DNA of 64,000 nucleotides, from assembly GCA_004352715.1 (NCBI GenBank), contig SCFE01000080.1, positions 469,997 to 533,996 on the forward strand, in the 5' to 3' direction. Shown one piece after another: positions 35,834 through 44,618 of the stretch (its first letter is position 1; each line of letters starts with the position of its first letter). This DNA comes from Hofstenia miamia. Lineage: Eukaryota; Xenacoelomorpha; Acoela. The notes below the pieces were generated by a model. That model worked only from the letters and a program-made list of their open reading frames with translations, ran no database searches and was not told the DNA's origin. Made by a program: the position numbers and the translations under genes.

Positions 35834-35972
35834 GAAGTATTATTGGAGCATTCTCTGTAGCATTCCTCCACCGTTTATCGACACAGATGTTTCTGCCTTC
35901 CCATATAACAGATTGCAGGAACATTTCAGGAAATGCTTCTGCAGGATTCCTTGCTTGATAGGCAATCAATTG
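35834..35972 (+). CDS. Candidate host exon
   Basis: TGTCTATTTCTCAG at 35820-35833 is a good acceptor. One frame then stays open through the donor-like GTAAAT after 35972 and on to a TGA near 36000. The product is Cys/Pro-containing (ILCSIPPPFIDTDVSAFPYN, then RLQEHFRKCFCRIPCLIG). Composition is more balanced than the flanks and the frame is long for this AT content. I do not recognise the protein. It could be an internal exon (139 bp) or a terminal one ending at the TGA. Confidence 0.4.
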
Positions 35973-36350
35973 GTAAATTTTTATGGGAAAAATCTCTGAA
36001 TGAATGCATCAATAAATTTTCAAGTTTGTTTTTTGCTAGACAGAAATAATTATATTCTTTGATTAACTACCATTATGTTAATGTGGCATATTGTACAAAA
36101 TAAAACTATGTATTAGCAGTAATGTCAATATAAACACTAACCAGCTTTCTACAGAGTAAGTCATTCGTAGTTTATCTGATAAATCTGTCTACAAGCAATT
36201 TATTTCAAATTGCTTATTAGCTTAACTAATAATGTAAGTAATAAGTAGCTTATCCGATAAATCTATATACACATACAAGCATTTTATTTCAAATTGCTTA
36301 CTAGCATAACTAACATTGTAACTATACTCTTACATTTACATTCACCATCC

Positions 36351-36353
<3 letters not shown>
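35973..36353. other. No gene seen
   Basis: AT-rich; two partial copies of a GTCTACAAGCAATTTATTTC / ACAAGCATTTTATTTC unit about 95 bases apart (36190 and 36285). Confidence 0.45.

Positions 36354-36381
<28 letters not shown>
36354..36381. repeat. (TA)n microsatellite
   Basis: Uninterrupted TA repeat. Confidence 0.9.
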
Positions 36382-36385
<4 letters not shown>

Positions 36386-36567
36386 GTATATTGTGGCAGA
36401 ATGCAAACGCAAAGGCATTTTTGTCAGCCTCATTGATGTTTGAAGGGTGCAAGCTTAAAGCCACCTCTTCTGAAATAGTAAGCTAGTGCATATTTAATCA
36501 ATTTTAATTTAGAATAATATTTAGTGATTTTTAGTTATAGATTTATCATCAATTTCATTGTTGCAAG

Positions 36568-37395
36568 AAGTGGCGGCTCGTGCATGCAAAAGTTTAGCAA
36601 GCAAATATTTTTTATGTAAGCAAGTTAGTGTAAATTTATCTGTTTTATTATTATAGAAATAAGATTAGTCCTGCAGTTATTTTAATAAATCATTTTCAAG
36701 AAAAATTGCTAATGATTTCTGTAGTTTTGTCTCCTCTAATTGGTTACTTGAATTTGCTTAAAATTTCTCTAAACAGAAAATAATCGTTCGGCAAGCGGTG
36801 CACAAATTCCAATTGTTTGTATTTATTTAAATATTTATATATTTTTGGTAAGACGGTCAACAAATTGTACATTTGAAAATATTGAATAAGAATTTTGTCG
36901 ATTTTTAGAATTGAAGGCATGTTGATGATAGAAAACTTGAGATAAATTAAAAAGTTTTTCAAGATTGAAAAACTTATAGTAGAAATTAGAGCAGAAAATG
37001 GCAGCTGATTTAATTCACATTTAAATTTCTCAAACTTTTCTAAAATTTATTTCAAAATATATCACTCTTAAAATGTCTACGCTATATTCTATTTTTTCAA
37101 TGAATTGGAAATACATTCGTAGAAAAAATTCGTCTTTAATTGACAATTGTTATAAATCTTGTAAATTCTGTAAAGGCAAAACAAATAGCTACCGTTTTAT
37201 ATTTAAGAATATTGTACAAGGAATCCGTGAGGTAAAAAATGAGAGAAAACTATATACCAGATAGTAGGGTCGCTCAAATGTATTTCTGTTTCTGGTACTG
37301 CTTGAATGTAAAAATATTTCTGATTGACTTAAATAATAAATATCATGTATCATGTTTACTTTTGGATTATAGTATTGAATTAAAATATTTCGCGT
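36568..37395. mobile_element. hAT-like repeat, copy B
   Basis: It starts AAGTGGCGGCTCGTGCATGC and is colinear with 32390-33290 and then 34822-34860, without the insertion at 33300-34793. Homology fades near 37395. Confidence 0.6.
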
Positions 37396-37423
37396 GGTTC
37401 TTTTAGGCTACGGCTAGCCTATG

Positions 37424-37500
37424 TGATTGGTCACGTGTGATTAATCACATAGCTACAGGTGCGGATACAGAAAAATTTTTTAGAGGGGGCCCAATTAGAT
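37424..37500. mobile_element. Inverted repeat and possible hAT left end
   Basis: CTATGTGATT is followed 14 bases later by AATCACATAG, a perfect 10-bp inverted repeat. Directly after it, at 37456, CAGGTGCGGATACAG with AGAGGGGGCCC looks like the left terminus of another hAT-type element. No partner end was found downstream. Confidence 0.35.
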
Positions 37501-38327
37501 ATAAAATGCTAAGTGCATAATTGAGTACTAGTGAGAGCATAAAACTATTCAATTTTTAATTTTTAAAATTCATTATTATATATATGTACGAACTTCACCA
37601 CCATCTACTGACTCCAAAAATGGAAACAGAATTCGTGCAATTTTTCAGGACACTGCACAATTTTTTTTCAAATACCGTTTTAATAATGGCATGTTGTGTT
37701 TTTTAGGAGATTTTGGCATTACGCAAAATAGACCAATGTTATAAAATTAAGTAAAATGCAAAATTTTTACCTAATGGTATGAATGTGTGCTTAGTCTCTA
37801 ATTCAATCAACATTTTTAAATATGTTGATAAAATTAAAAAAAATCAACCAATTCAAAGTGTAAAGCTCTTGCTAATATCAATAAATTCTAAAATTAAAGT
37901 AATTGTGCAGAGTTTTGATGATGGCACACAATTTTTTGGAGTAGGTGCAAGTAGTAATTAAATGTGGGGTTCTATATATGCAGTTTTCTAATAATGATCA
38001 GTTTTCAATAACGTTTTACACTTTTCTATTGATTTAGATAAGAAAAAAGGCGTTTTTTAGAAATTCTGGATTTGGCAGCCATGGGTAAAAAAACTATGGC
38101 CATACCCGTATAAATAATTATTCAATTATACCTGCTTTTTAACTATGTACCAATATGTTTTTAATCAATTTTTTTGACATTTTTTATAAAATCTGCATTT
38201 TCTGGACATTCCAAAATATTTTCAAAACACTTTAAAACAATATAACTAACATGCACATGATGTTTTTTGAAGACTCTTTAATCTTCGTCAATATCTAAAA
38301 TATAACTTTGATAAGAGATACTGTATT
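37501..38327. other. No gene seen
   Basis: AT-rich; possibly interior of the element starting at 37456. Confidence 0.4.
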
Positions 38328-38850
38328 GAAAATTGAAGAGAATTTTAAAATAGCAATCTGATTGGATAAACTGGCTTATAGAATACGCCGTTTTGAAAAT
38401 TTAAGGGAATTTTAAAATAGCAATCTGATTGGATAAACTGGCTTATAGCATTCAACGTTTTGAAAATTGAAGAGAATTTTAAAATAGCAATCTGATTGGA
38501 TAAACTGGCTTATAGCATACGCCGTTTTGAAAATTGAAGAGAATTTTAAAATAGCAATCTGGTTGGATAATCTGGCTTATGGCATACGCCGTTTTGAAAA
38601 TTGAAGAGAATTTTAAAATAGCAATCTGGTTGGATAATCTGGCTTATGGCATACGCCATTTTGAAAATTGAAGAGAATTTTAAATTACAATCTGATTGGA
38701 TAAACTGGCTTATAGCATATGCTGTTTTGAAAATTGAAGAGAATTTTAAAATAGCAATCTAATTGAAAGTTTAACGGAATTTTAAAATAGCAATCTGGTT
38801 GGATAATCTGGCTTATGGCATATGCCATTTTGAAAATTTAAGGATAACAA
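38328..38850. repeat. 67-bp minisatellite, about eight copies
   Basis: Unit: TTTTGAAAATTGAAGAGAAT, then TTTAAAATAGCAATCTG, ATTGGATAAACTGGCTTATA and a GCATACGCCG box. Starts of the AATTTTAAAATAG word are spaced 67, 67, 67, 67, 67 and 66 bases, then 36 where a unit is truncated. Two subtypes (GATTGGATAAAC and GGTTGGATAATC) are grouped rather than mixed, which suggests local expansion. Confidence 0.9.
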
Positions 38851-39121
38851 TCTGAATAATATCATACACTGTTTTTTAAATTTAAATTAAAATATTAACA
38901 TTAATTGCTTTTAGTTGAGTATGATTGTATGCATAGATAAAAACAATATAAAAAATTTAACCATTACCTATCTGTGAATAATAATGGGTAATTTCCTTCA
39001 TGTTAACTTTAAAAAAACTCAGTGGTAGTAATGATGTTAAAATTTCGCCATGTTGCATAGCTAGATTGTGAAATTGTATTAGGAAGTTGATATGTGATCT
39101 AGAGTATGGAAAATGCTCTTT
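38851..39121. other. No gene seen
   Basis: AT-rich spacer between the minisatellite and a broken coding remnant. Confidence 0.45.
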
Positions 39122-39580
39122 TCATTTTACATGCCAATGTCTTTTATTAGATAGCTGCTTAAATTGTTGAAGCACATGTCCTTTATATGAAGAAATAACA
39201 AATAACTTCTGTTGTGAAGAAATGTTAGCTTTTTCTAACATAATTAAAGTTTCAACACACTGCTGTATATTGTTTGTGTTCAAAACAATGTCTCCAAAGT
39301 TTCTTTGATATAAATTTTCCTTAAAACTACATAACAGCTTGGAGATTGGGTCTTTTGGTTGAATTGAATGAGAATGAGGCTCATAATATGCCCTTAAGTG
39401 GTACTTTAAAAGAAATTGTTGAATGGATTGATTACATCTGGGCTGATTTTTTGTTGGGTACAAAATTCAACATCATTTTTGTGAAATCAAAGAAATCATT
39501 CATAAATTCATCTGGCAAAGTATATTCAGACATTTTTCACAATGCTACTGTGTTGTATCCAATAATTTTAAATCTTTGAG
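39122..39580 (-). pseudogene. Unrecognised broken coding remnant
   Basis: A minus-strand open frame of about 110 codons (39122-39463, preceded by in-frame TGA) reads naturally: SIQQFLLKYHLRAYYEPH, then PISKLLCSFKENLYQRNF and VETLIMLEKANISSQQKL. Upstream in another frame, EYTLPDEFMNDFFDFTKMM also looks coding, so a longer gene has been frameshifted. It lies 650 bases beyond the last Polinton capsid remnant and could belong to that element, but it matches no Polinton gene I recognise. Confidence 0.4.
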
Positions 39581-40106
39581 GTTGCTAAGCAGATGTTGTA
39601 AATTTTTTCCAATATTCAAAATATTAAATTTTAATTTAATGGACAGCTGCTCTAATTATATTTTTAATATTAATTTTTTAAAGAATAATTTCCTACTAAA
39701 TTAAAATTTTTACAAATGTTGAAACATAATATATTAATTTTGTATTCCCTCAGTAACTAAGCAATAAGTGATGCTAAAGTAACAGGTGGAATATTGTGGA
39801 AATTTGTATTTGAATTAACTCTCTATGCATAATGTTGGTAATTTGAAATATGTCCATATGGCAACAATGATATTTTAGTAATATCCTTAATGAAACAAAA
39901 ATCCAGTGGAAACAGTGCTTCTTCTTTAACTTTTTAAGTAAATTTCCTACAAATTTATTGCAAATATTGGAGAAAAATTTACAACATCAAATCAAATTCA
40001 AAGTTTTGGGTTGGGGCAGGTTTACATACAAGTTTCAATGAAAATATCAAGAATGAATAAAGTTAATCACAATTTGGTTAAAGAGAAATTCAAAACTTTA
40101 ACTATT
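39581..40106. other. No gene seen
   Basis: AT-rich sequence; no feature supported. The Polinton terminal inverted repeat should be sought here. Confidence 0.4.
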
Positions 40107-40222
40107 GTGAATCAATGTCTGTTTCATGTCAGGTTGATAGGTAAAAAGAAAATATTTTTCTGAAGTGAATCAATGTCTGTTTCATGTCAGGTTGATAGGT
40201 AAAAAGAAAATATTTTTCTGAA
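40107..40222. repeat. 57-bp tandem duplication
   Basis: GTGAATCAATGTCTGTTTCA through TTTTTCTGAA occurs twice in a row with no differences I can see (starts 40108 and 40165), directly before the 3' end of a Polinton capsid remnant. A recent slip or an assembly artefact. Confidence 0.85.
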
Positions 40223-40232
40223 GTTATTTTCC

Positions 40233-40936
40233 CTAAAATGTTAAAGTAGTTTGATTTGATGTTGTATTCACAGATATATCTTGTTCATACATAATCAATG
40301 CAGAGAATTTAAATGGATCTCCAGGAGCACCTTGTAAAGTATATCTAAATCTAATTTCATTGATTGCATTTCGAGATGTATCTTTTTGTTTAGATAAATC
40401 AAATACAATTATTCAAGATTTATTTGAACCTTACCTGCAGGTAAGATACTATGTTTTAGACCTCTGAAAAAATCAACTTTACTAAGATAAAAAATTGTAT
40501 TAATTTCATTTCCATCTTTTAGAAGTTCTATCTTATCATTATTGTCCTTATGGAAAAATTCATTTTGTGCAGTGTTCAAAAATGATTCTGAATACTCAAG
40601 AATATTGCATAAATGGGCGACTTTTGAAAAATTTGTAAGATTTGTAGTAGAAGCATTATTGTATTCAACAAATACTCTGTTAAAAAGTAAGTAGATATCA
40701 CCCTTAATGGTAACATTATCTGCTCCTGTGTTATCAAGTTTAACTATTTTAAATTTCACATCTATATAAGCATTAAACCAATCATAAGGTATTATATCTG
40801 TAGAATTATCAACTGTAAACTTATAATTGTTTTTATTTTGAATATTACCTGCTGCAGGAATTACAATTGGAGTCTGGAGATCAAATCTAATGCATTCATT
40901 TCTTTCTAGAATTGTTGGATTTCTGAAGTCAGTCAT
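40233..40936 (-). pseudogene. Polinton major-capsid-like protein, copy B, internal deletion
   Basis: Starts at ATG 40936 after a CCTTATACAG-type motif. About 175 codons are open, with FDLQTPIVIPAAGNIQNKNN, FNAYIDVKFKIVK, LLFNRVFVEYN, the box NILEYSESFLNTAQNEFF, and FFRGLKHSILPAGKVQINLE just before a stop (40409). A short C-terminal piece in another frame (RFRYTLQGAPGDPFKFSALI) ends at TAG 40233-40235. Between them a large central part, normally several hundred residues, is missing. The motif order fits the double-jelly-roll capsid group of Polintons. This assignment is from pattern memory, with a related structural protein as alternative. Confidence 0.6.
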
Positions 40937-41030
40937 TTTTACTGTATAAGGAAGAAGAAAATCATTTTTCCTGGGAAAGTTCCTTTCCCTTAAAGGAAAA
41001 AGAAATTAATTTGCAATAGTTTTAAAAATC

Positions 41031-41286
41031 GTGTCCTTATATTGTCAAACTTCTGGGGTTCATTCTTGGAAAAGTTTTTTTAACAACATTTGTATCTCCA
41101 TTCCTTTTTGTTCATTTGGTGTTTCTAACTTTTTATTATTGCTTGTTTCTTGTGAATTAACCTTTACAGGGAAGTTCCTTTACCAGTGGTTAAATTTGTT
41201 TCCCTTAAAAGGGGAGTATTCTCTACCCATGTATTATTAAAATTAACCCTTAAATAGTTTTCATAAGTTTTCTTATAGTTAGTCAT
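41031..41286 (-). pseudogene. Small basic Polinton protein, copy B, broken
   Basis: Starts at ATG 41286 with MTNYKKTYENYLRVNFNN, nearly identical to copy A at 42968-43216. It is stopped by TAA after about 38 codons, and the remaining homologous sequence is in other frames. The opposite strand has an unrelated open frame that is only a shadow. Confidence 0.6.
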
Positions 41287-41378
41287 GTCTATTTAAGGAA
41301 GGAGTGAAAATTAATTTCACAACAGAGAATAAAGTTCTCCTTAAGAAAATCATTATTCCCAAAATTTTAACAATAATC

Positions 41379-42139
41379 TTATTTGATTAAAAATACTAAG
41401 TGAACATGATTATCATTTAAATTAATAATTTGATTTTGACTATCAGTAATATATATTCTTATTTCTCTTATTTCATTTGTGTTGATTTTGTTGAATAATT
41501 TGCACAAAGGTTGTTTTGTAAATGGATAACTTGATACTAAATCATTTTTAGGAAAAGTAAATACTATATCACTAGAATTTCCATTATATATGCTATCACT
41601 TATCAGAGAACAATGAATTAAAATGTTATCAATTCCTTTTGTAATGTTAGGAACATGATTTGAAATTGTAGTTTTTTTAGGAGCATTGGATGGTTTTTAT
41701 TTAAGAACTTAAAACCTAGCAGATCACCAAATTCTTTATCAAATTTTAAACACATTTTAGGTTTTAATGAAACCAATACCTTATAAGTATTCTCATTAAA
41801 AATAATTTCAACATGTTTATTATTATTTTCTTTTGATCCATGACCATTTGCTGCAATTTCATTGTTTATATATGCTGATATATCTTTGTACTGATAAATA
41901 CCATCAGGAAATGTAACTTGCGTCCAAGTAAGACCCTCATCATGGGAATATTCAATTTTGTTGTTCTTATACTCCTCAGAAATATTGTACCAAGAGTATG
42001 ACATATTTATTTGATCTAAGCAAATGTAATGTGGTTGTGTGTGCAATCTTATTGGATTTACAAATTTTATTGTGAAATCAGAAGGTTTACCTACAACATT
42101 TTCATAATTTGAATTTAGAAATAGAGGAATTTCAGTCAT
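41379..42139 (-). pseudogene. Polinton penton/minor-capsid-like protein, copy B, frameshifted
   Basis: Starts at ATG 42139 (MTEIPLFLNSNYENVVGK) and is colinear with the intact copy A. It is open to about 41690, where a deletion and frameshift remove the segment around LNDFNSKFYQ of copy A. The rest (SDIVFTFPKNDLVSSYPF to HVHLVFLIK) continues in another frame to TAA at 41379-41381. Upstream lies a CCTTATATATTAGAT start motif. Copy B is clearly the more damaged of the pair. Confidence 0.75.
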
Positions 42140-42260
42140 ATCTAATATATAAGGAAAAAAGAAAATCTTTTTCCCCCGGAAAGTCCTTTCCCTTAAGAAG
42201 GAGTGAAATTAATTTCACAACAGAGAACACAGTTCACATTAAGAAAAAAAAAGATTTTCC

Positions 42261-42406
42261 TTAGGAAAATTTATTGTAAAACTTCTTAACATCATCTTTA
42301 GAAATAGCTTTCAATCTTACTAATTTGTCAATTAACTGGATAATTTCATTATAAATTTGAGCACTATCATTTCCAGCATTCTTAGAAGAAGTAAGTAATT
42401 CTAAGC
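42261..42406 (-). pseudogene. Coiled-coil protein tail, copy B
   Basis: Encodes LELLTSSKNAGNDSAQIYNE and VRLKAISKDDVKKFYNKFS, the conserved C-terminus of the Polinton coiled-coil gene seen at 44279-44440 and about 44619-44790. It is cut on its 5' side by the single N at 42407, across which it is artificially fused to the capsid remnant of copy A. Confidence 0.7.
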
Positions 42407-42407
42407 N

Positions 42408-42919
42408 AACCTTGCCTGCAGGTAAGATACTATGTCTTAGACCTCTGAAAAAATCACCTTTACTGAGATAAAAAATTGTATTAATTTCATTTCCATCTTT
42501 TAGAAGTTCTATTTTATCATTATTGTCCTTGTAGAAAAATTCATTTTGTGCAGTGTTCAAACAAGATTCTGAATACTCAAGAATGTTGTGTAAATGGGCA
42601 ACTTTTGAAAAATTTGTAAGATTTGTAGTAGAAGTATTGTTGTATTCCACAAATACTCTGTTAAAAAGTGAGTAGACATCACCACTAATGGAAACATTAT
42701 CTGCTGTAACAAATCAAATTTAACTATTTTAAATTTCACATCTATACAAGCATTAAACCAATCATAAGATATTATATCTGTAGAATTATCAACTGTAAAC
42801 TTATAATTGTTTTTATTTTGAATATTACCTGCTGCAGGAATTATTATTGGAGTCTGGAGATCAAATCTAATGTATTCATTTCTTTCTANTAGAATTGTTG
42901 GATTTCTGAATTCAGTCAT
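42408..42919 (-). pseudogene. Polinton major-capsid-like protein, copy A, truncated
   Basis: Starts at ATG 42919 after CCTTATATAGTAGAA. Colinear with copy B (FDLQTPIIIPAAGNIQNKNN, the NILEYSESCLNTAQNEFF box, FFRGLRHSILPAGKV). A single N at 42889 adds a false codon, and a frameshift after KFKIVKF splits the ORF. It ends at the N at 42407, so what followed is unknown. Confidence 0.6.
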
Positions 42920-42967
42920 TTCTACTATATAAGGAAAAAGATATTAATTTTGCAATAGTTTTAAAAA

Positions 42968-43216
42968 TCATGTCCTTATATTGTCAAACTTCTTGGGCTC
43001 ATTCTTGGAAAACTTTTTTAACAACAATTGTATCTTCATTCCTTTTTGTTTATTTGGAGTTTCTAACTTTTTATTATTGCTTGTTACTTGTGTGTTAATA
43101 GAAGTTCCTTTTACAGTGGGTAAATTTGTTTCCCTTAAGGGGAGAGCATTCTCTACCTGTGTGTTATTAAAATTAACCCTTAAATAGTTTTCATAAGTTT
43201 TCTTATATTTAGTCAT
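42968..43216 (-). CDS. Small basic Polinton protein, copy A
   Basis: 82 codons from ATG 43216 to TGA 42968-42970. I choose this start because the CCTTATATAGAT motif shared with the other Polinton ORFs lies directly before it; an upstream in-frame ATG at 43336 would read through that motif. The protein starts MTKYKKTYENYLRVNFNN, has a polar middle with ETNLPTVKGTS and a Lys-rich end (NKKLETPNKQKG, KKFSKNEPKKF). No fold is recognised; a capsid-associated or DNA-binding minor protein would fit its position between the two capsid genes. The copy at 41031-41286 is broken. Confidence 0.55.
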   Translation of the reverse strand: MTKYKKTYENYLRVNFNNTQVENALPLRETNLPTVKGTSINTQVTSNNKKLETPNKQKGMKIQLLLKKFSKNEPKKFDNIRT

Positions 43217-43454
43217 ATCTATATAAGGAAAAAAGAAAGTCTTTTTCCTAGGAAAGGGACTTTCCATTAAGTAAGGGGTGAAATTAATTTCACAACAGAG
43301 ATCAAAGTTCTCCTTAAGAAAGTCTTTTTTCCACAATTTTAAAAATATTCTTATTTGATTAAAAATACTAAGTGAACATGATTATCATTTAAATTAATAA
43401 TNGAGAACAAATTTCTCCTTAGGAAGTCTTTTTTCCGCAATTTTAAAAATAATC

Positions 43455-44234
43455 TTATTTGATTAAAAATACTAAGTGAACATGATTATCATTTAAATTA
43501 ATAATTTGATTTTGACTATCAGTAATGTATATTCTTATTTCTCTTATTTCATTTGTGTTGATTTTGTTGAATAATTTGCACAAAGGTTGTTTTGTAAAGG
43601 GATAACTTGATACTAAATCATTTGTAGGAAAAGTAAATACTATATCACTAGAATTTCCATTATATATGCTATTATTTATCAGAGAACAATGAATTAAAAT
43701 GTTATAAATTCCCTTTGTAATGTTAGGAATATGATCCGAAATTTTACTCTCAGTTAACATTAATTTAAAATTACTCTGATAAAATTTACTATTAAAGTCA
43801 TTAACAAAACCTAGAGAATCACCAAATTCTTTATCAAATTTTAACTGCATTTTAGGCTCTAATGAAAGCAATACCTTATAAGTATTCTCATTAAAAATAA
43901 TTTTAACATGTTTATTATTATTTTCTTTTGATCCATGACCATTTGCTGCAATTTCATTATTTATATATGCTGATATATCTTTGTACTGATAAATACCATC
44001 AGGAAATGTAACTTTTGTCCAAGTAATAGCCTCATCATGAGAATATTCAATTTTGTTGTTCTTATACTCCTCAGAAATATTGTACCAAGAGTATGACATA
44101 TTTATTTGATCTAAGCAAATGTAATGTGGTTGTGTGTATAATCTTATGGGATTTACAAATTTTACTGTGAAATCAGAAGGTTTACCTACAACATTTTCAT
44201 AATTTGAATTTAGAAATAGAGGAATTTCAGTCAT
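43455..44234 (-). CDS. Polinton penton/minor-capsid-like protein, intact (259 aa)
   Basis: The only full-length intact Polinton ORF here: ATG 44234 to TAA 43455-43457. It starts MTEIPLFLNSNYENVVGK and has PHYICLDQINMSYSWYNISE near residues 37-56, FPDGIYQYKDISAYINNEI near 75-95, and a C-terminal block with SDIVFTFPTNDLVSSYPF, CKLFNKINTNEIREIRIYIT and a hydrophobic end (HVHLVFLIK). Alternating strands and the TITD-like block are typical of structural proteins encoded beside the capsid gene in Polintons and related endogenous viruses; I infer a single-jelly-roll penton role. It follows the coiled-coil tail and precedes the small basic gene. A TATTTATATAGTAGAT motif sits just before the ATG. Intactness in a decayed element suggests recent insertion or chance survival. 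Confidence 0.65.
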   Translation of the reverse strand: MTEIPLFLNSNYENVVGKPSDFTVKFVNPIRLYTQPHYICLDQINMSYSWYNISEEYKNNKIEYSHDEAITWTKVTFPDGIYQYKDISAYINNEIAANGHGSKENNNKHVKIIFNENTYKVLLSLEPKMQLKFDKEFGDSLGFVNDFNSKFYQSNFKLMLTESKISDHIPNITKGIYNILIHCSLINNSIYNGNSSDIVFTFPTNDLVSSYPFTKQPLCKLFNKINTNEIREIRIYITDSQNQIINLNDNHVHLVFLIK

Positions 44235-44278
44235 ATCTACTATATAAATAAAAAAGAAAAAAGGAAAAATGATTTTTC

Positions 44279-44578
44279 TTAAGAAAATTTATTGTAAAAC
44301 TTCTTAACATCATCTTTAGTAATAGCTTTCAATCTTACTAATTCATCAATTAGCTGAATAATTTCATTATAAATTTGAGCACTATCATTTCCAGCATTCT
44401 TAGAAGAAGTAAGTAATTCTAAGCGATCCATTAATTGTGAAGGATCATTGTAGTAGAAAACACTTTGACCCTTAATTATCTTTTTAACTTTTTGATTTTT
44501 GCGATTACCTCTTACTCCAGAAGGTTTACCTACAAGATTTTCATAATTTGAATTTAGAAATAGAGGAATTTCATTCAT
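44279..44578 (-). CDS. Chimeric 99-aa ORF: penton start joined to coiled-coil tail
   Basis: From ATG 44578 (preceded by the CTTTATATAGTAGAT motif) the first 20 or so residues match the start of the penton-like protein (IPLFLNSNYENLVGKPS). Then, in frame, it changes to GVRGNRKNQKVKK and the coiled-coil gene tail (FYYNDPSQLMDRLELLTSSK to KKFYNKFS). The ORF is open to TAA 44279-44281. It must derive from a deletion or misassembly that joined two genes without breaking frame. An in-frame ATG at 44656 is less likely as start because it precedes the shared motif. Confidence 0.55.
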   Translation of the reverse strand: MNEIPLFLNSNYENLVGKPSGVRGNRKNQKVKKIIKGQSVFYYNDPSQLMDRLELLTSSKNAGNDSAQIYNEIIQLIDELVRLKAITKDDVKKFYNKFS

Positions 44579-44618
44579 ATCTACTATATAAAGAAAAAAG
44601 AAATTAATTTTTTCCAAA

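Noticed and set aside
38328-38850. Regular repeats resembling a CRISPR array
   Set aside because: The whole 67-bp unit repeats with no unique spacers, and the genome is eukaryotic, so it is a minisatellite.
41031-41240. 69-codon plus-strand ORF, and 42981-43187 likewise
   Set aside because: Shadows of the small basic Polinton protein on the minus strand.
43217-43336. Upstream in-frame extension of the small basic protein
   Set aside because: It would translate the shared start motif itself; the inner ATG fits the pattern of the other Polinton genes.
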